Position numbers and translations under genes: made by a program. A stretch of DNA of 64,000 nucleotides, from positions 39,537 through 103,536 of the forward strand of contig JAPOOG010000046.1 of NCBI GenBank assembly GCA_026713545.1, written 5' to 3'. How positions within the stretch are numbered: the stretch's first letter is position 1; each line of letters opens with the position of its first letter. The notes beneath the pieces were generated by a model, which worked only from the letters and a program-made list of their open reading frames with translations, did no database searches and was not told where the DNA came from. Positions 62,337 through 64,000 of this stretch are shown one piece after another. Source of the stretch: Bryobacterales bacterium. Its GTDB lineage: Bacteria; Acidobacteriota; Terriglobia; Bryobacterales; UBA6623.

Positions 62337-63750
62337 GCATTGCGTGAGCCGCAGAGAGTTCCTGGGCGACGTCGGCCAGGGTTTGGCAGGCATTGCGCTG
62401 GCGCAATTACTCGGGGCCGGGACACTGAGCGCCGCCCAGAGCCGAACGCACTACCCCGCCAAGGCGAAACGAGTCTTGCAGATCTTCTGTCCCGGCGGAT
62501 GCTCGCATATCGATACGTTCGAGCATAAACCAGCACTTGAGAAATGGCATGGCAAGCCGTTGCCCGGCGCAGAGTCGTTCGTCTCGTTTCAGGGCAAGAA
62601 CGGCAACTTGATGAAGAGCCCGTGGACATTCGTTCCAGGCGGAGAAAGCGGCAAGAAGATCACCGAGCTATTGCCGCATCTGAGCAAGCTGGCGGACGGC
62701 ATGGCGTTCATTCACTCGATGACCTCCAAGACCAACACGCACGGCCCGGCCTGCGTGATGATGAACACCGGCTTCGTTGTCGAGGGATTCCCGAGCGCCG
62801 GCGCCTGGACGAGCTACGCTCTGGGCTCGGAAAACGACAACCTGCCGACTTATGTCACCATCCCCGATGTCCGCGGCATTCCGCCCGCCGGCCCGGCGAA
62901 TTGGGGCGCCGGTTTCCTGCCCGCCGAGCATCAGGCGATTGTGTTCAACGCCGCCGAGGGCATCCGCAACCTGGAGCGTCCGGCGTCAGTGAGCGCCGAG
63001 GCGGAGGAGGCCACACGCAAGTTCCTCGAGCTGATGAATCGCCGTCATGCCGAAGCGCACCCAGGGAATCCCGAGCTGACAGCACGCATCGCCTCCTACG
63101 AGCTGGCGGCCCGCATGCAACTTTCCGCGCCCGAGGCCGCCGACTTGTCCCAGGAGACCGCCGCCACACACCGCCTCTACGGCACTGAAGATCCGAATCC
63201 TCTGCTGGCTGCGTATGCGCGCAACTGCCTGCTCGCCCGGCGCTTGATCGAGCGCGATGTTCGCTTCGTGACGCTGTACTGCGGGTCGCGCGCCTCGGGG
63301 GTCGACGGTCTCCTCAACTGGGACGCGCACAAGACTCTGCAGGCCGACTACGAGCGCCACTGTCCCATTCTCGACCGGCCTACCGCGGGACTCATCAAGG
63401 ACCTTCGCTCACGGGGACTGCTCGACGACACACTGGTGCTATGGACCACCGAGTTCGGCCGCATGCCCACCCACCAGGACGGCACCCTCGGCCGCGACCA
63501 CAACCCCGATGGCTTCACCGTGTGGATGCTCGGGGCGGGAGTCAAGGGCGGCGTAAGCTACGGCGCAACCGACGAGTTCGGACGCAAGGCGGTCGAAAAC
63601 GTATCAACCATCTACGACTTCTACGCCACGGTGCTGCACCTGCTCGGGCTCGACCACCAACAGCTCACCTACTACCACAATGGAATCGAGCGGCGCCTGA
63701 CCGACGTTCACGGACACGTTATTCAAGAAATCGTCGACACGCCCGCATAG
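62326..63750 (+). CDS. DUF1501 family Tat-exported protein
   Basis: 474 residues from ATG 62326, inside the end of the PSD1 gene, so translational coupling is likely. Tat signal [20 protein letters not shown]. Motifs: [110 protein letters not shown] and [15 protein letters not shown]. It differs from the 32864/36956/50786 subgroup (HNGIERRL instead of HMGRDFRL). Confidence 0.93.
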   Translation: MLCRHCVSRREFLGDVGQGLAGIALAQLLGAGTLSAAQSRTHYPAKAKRVLQIFCPGGCSHIDTFEHKPALEKWHGKPLPGAESFVSFQGKNGNLMKSPWTFVPGGESGKKITELLPHLSKLADGMAFIHSMTSKTNTHGPACVMMNTGFVVEGFPSAGAWTSYALGSENDNLPTYVTIPDVRGIPPAGPANWGAGFLPAEHQAIVFNAAEGIRNLERPASVSAEAEEATRKFLELMNRRHAEAHPGNPELTARIASYELAARMQLSAPEAADLSQETAATHRLYGTEDPNPLLAAYARNCLLARRLIERDVRFVTLYCGSRASGVDGLLNWDAHKTLQADYERHCPILDRPTAGLIKDLRSRGLLDDTLVLWTTEFGRMPTHQDGTLGRDHNPDGFTVWMLGAGVKGGVSYGATDEFGRKAVENVSTIYDFYATVLHLLGLDHQQLTYYHNGIERRLTDVHGHVIQEIVDTPA

Positions 63751-63769
63751 ATCGATGAATAACCACTAA

Positions 63770-63963
63770 CCTGCATTTCTCACCACCCGACGGTCGAAGC
63801 ACGCGAAAAAAAGACCGTGATTCGTGTTTCGTGACTCGTGAAAAACCTTAAAGGCTGTGTTGTGCGCGCCAAGCGGCTCGCGCCTTTTTCCTCCGCCCGG
63901 CTCGCGCCTCCTCCTGACGTCCCCCTCCACCACTTCACCTCCCCTCCTGGGGAGGAAAGCAGG
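63770..63963. mobile_element. Inverted-repeat element copy (194 bp), right end degenerate
   Basis: Left end CCTGCATTTCTCACCACCC, then CGAAGCACGCGAAAAAAAG, a TCGTGNN array (about 63817-63843), GCGCCAAGCGGCTCGCGCC and a degraded right end (CTGGGGAGGAAAGCAGG). It begins 19 bp after the DUF1501 stop. Coding capacity none. Confidence 0.62.
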
Positions 63964-64000
63964 GGAACACATAGCGTTCCACACCCCTCCGGCGCGTCCC

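Overview
The window is GC-rich chromosomal DNA from a free-living Gram-negative heterotroph. It is dominated by secreted or periplasmic protein families that are abundant in Acidobacteriota (Solibacter/Bryobacter-like lineages) and Planctomycetota. These include six pairs of a planctomycete-type cytochrome (PSD1: DUF1549 plus DUF1553) with a Tat-exported DUF1501 protein, four CRTAC1-like FG-GAP/UnbV proteins, three TPR proteins, a DUF1080 lipoprotein and a very large Oar-like TonB-dependent receptor with an N-terminal carboxypeptidase-regulatory-like domain. The receptor type and the CRTAC1/TPR mix make Acidobacteriota my preferred assignment (inference, moderate confidence). I see no rRNA, tRNA or CRISPR array.

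Layout. 1-8.8 kb (minus): a tightly overlapping operon PSD1-like -> DUF1501 -> cytochrome/WD40 -> PPC-domain protein -> CRTAC1 (cut by the window edge). 8.85-12.3 kb (plus): two TPR genes. 12.3-19.0 kb (minus): three CRTAC1 genes, the last carrying a parvulin-type PPIase domain. 19.4-22.8 kb: TonB receptor preceded by three perfect 21-bp repeats. 22.9-24.2 kb: a gene-free repeat field. 24.2-30.1 kb (minus): PSD1 -> DUF1501 -> TPR. 30.5-40.6 kb (minus): PSD1 -> DUF1501 -> PSD1 -> DUF1501 -> Gfo/Idh -> Gfo/Idh. 41.7-48.6 kb: an accessory region in which full and broken copies of one isomerase gene alternate with cargo: higBA, a disrupted vapBC, and an HNH nuclease plus a transglutaminase-like gene. 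48.6-54.9 kb (minus): PSD1 -> DUF1501 -> isomerase -> amidohydrolase. 55.2-58.1 kb (plus): hydroxypyruvate-isomerase-like, DJ-1/PfpI and MFS genes. 58.1-59.1 kb: DUF1080. 59.5-63.75 kb (plus): PSD1 -> DUF1501.

Two things stand out. First, a family of non-coding repeat elements bounded by imperfect terminal inverted repeats (CCTGCATTTCTCACC ... GGTGAGAMATGCAGG) occurs at 26.8, 30.2, 40.6, 45.4 and 63.8 kb and, in degraded or composite form, at 23-24.2 kb. Longer copies carry heptamer arrays (TCGTGNN)n; associated sequence carries a recurrent minus-strand terminator-like hairpin. One 176-177 bp copy interrupts vapC, and removing 176 bp restores a 129-codon frame, so the family has been mobile. 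Other copies abut gene ends or supply the start codon of the next gene. Second, an isomerase gene has been partly duplicated at least three times around 42-48.6 kb, with cargo genes between the copies.

Functionally, exported Gfo/Idh oxidoreductase, TIM-barrel isomerases, a DUF1080 (3-keto-disaccharide hydrolase family) lipoprotein, multi-haem PSD1 proteins and a TonB receptor suggest oxidative, periplasmic sugar or glycan catabolism. This is an inference from family knowledge and gene order, not demonstrated by the sequence.
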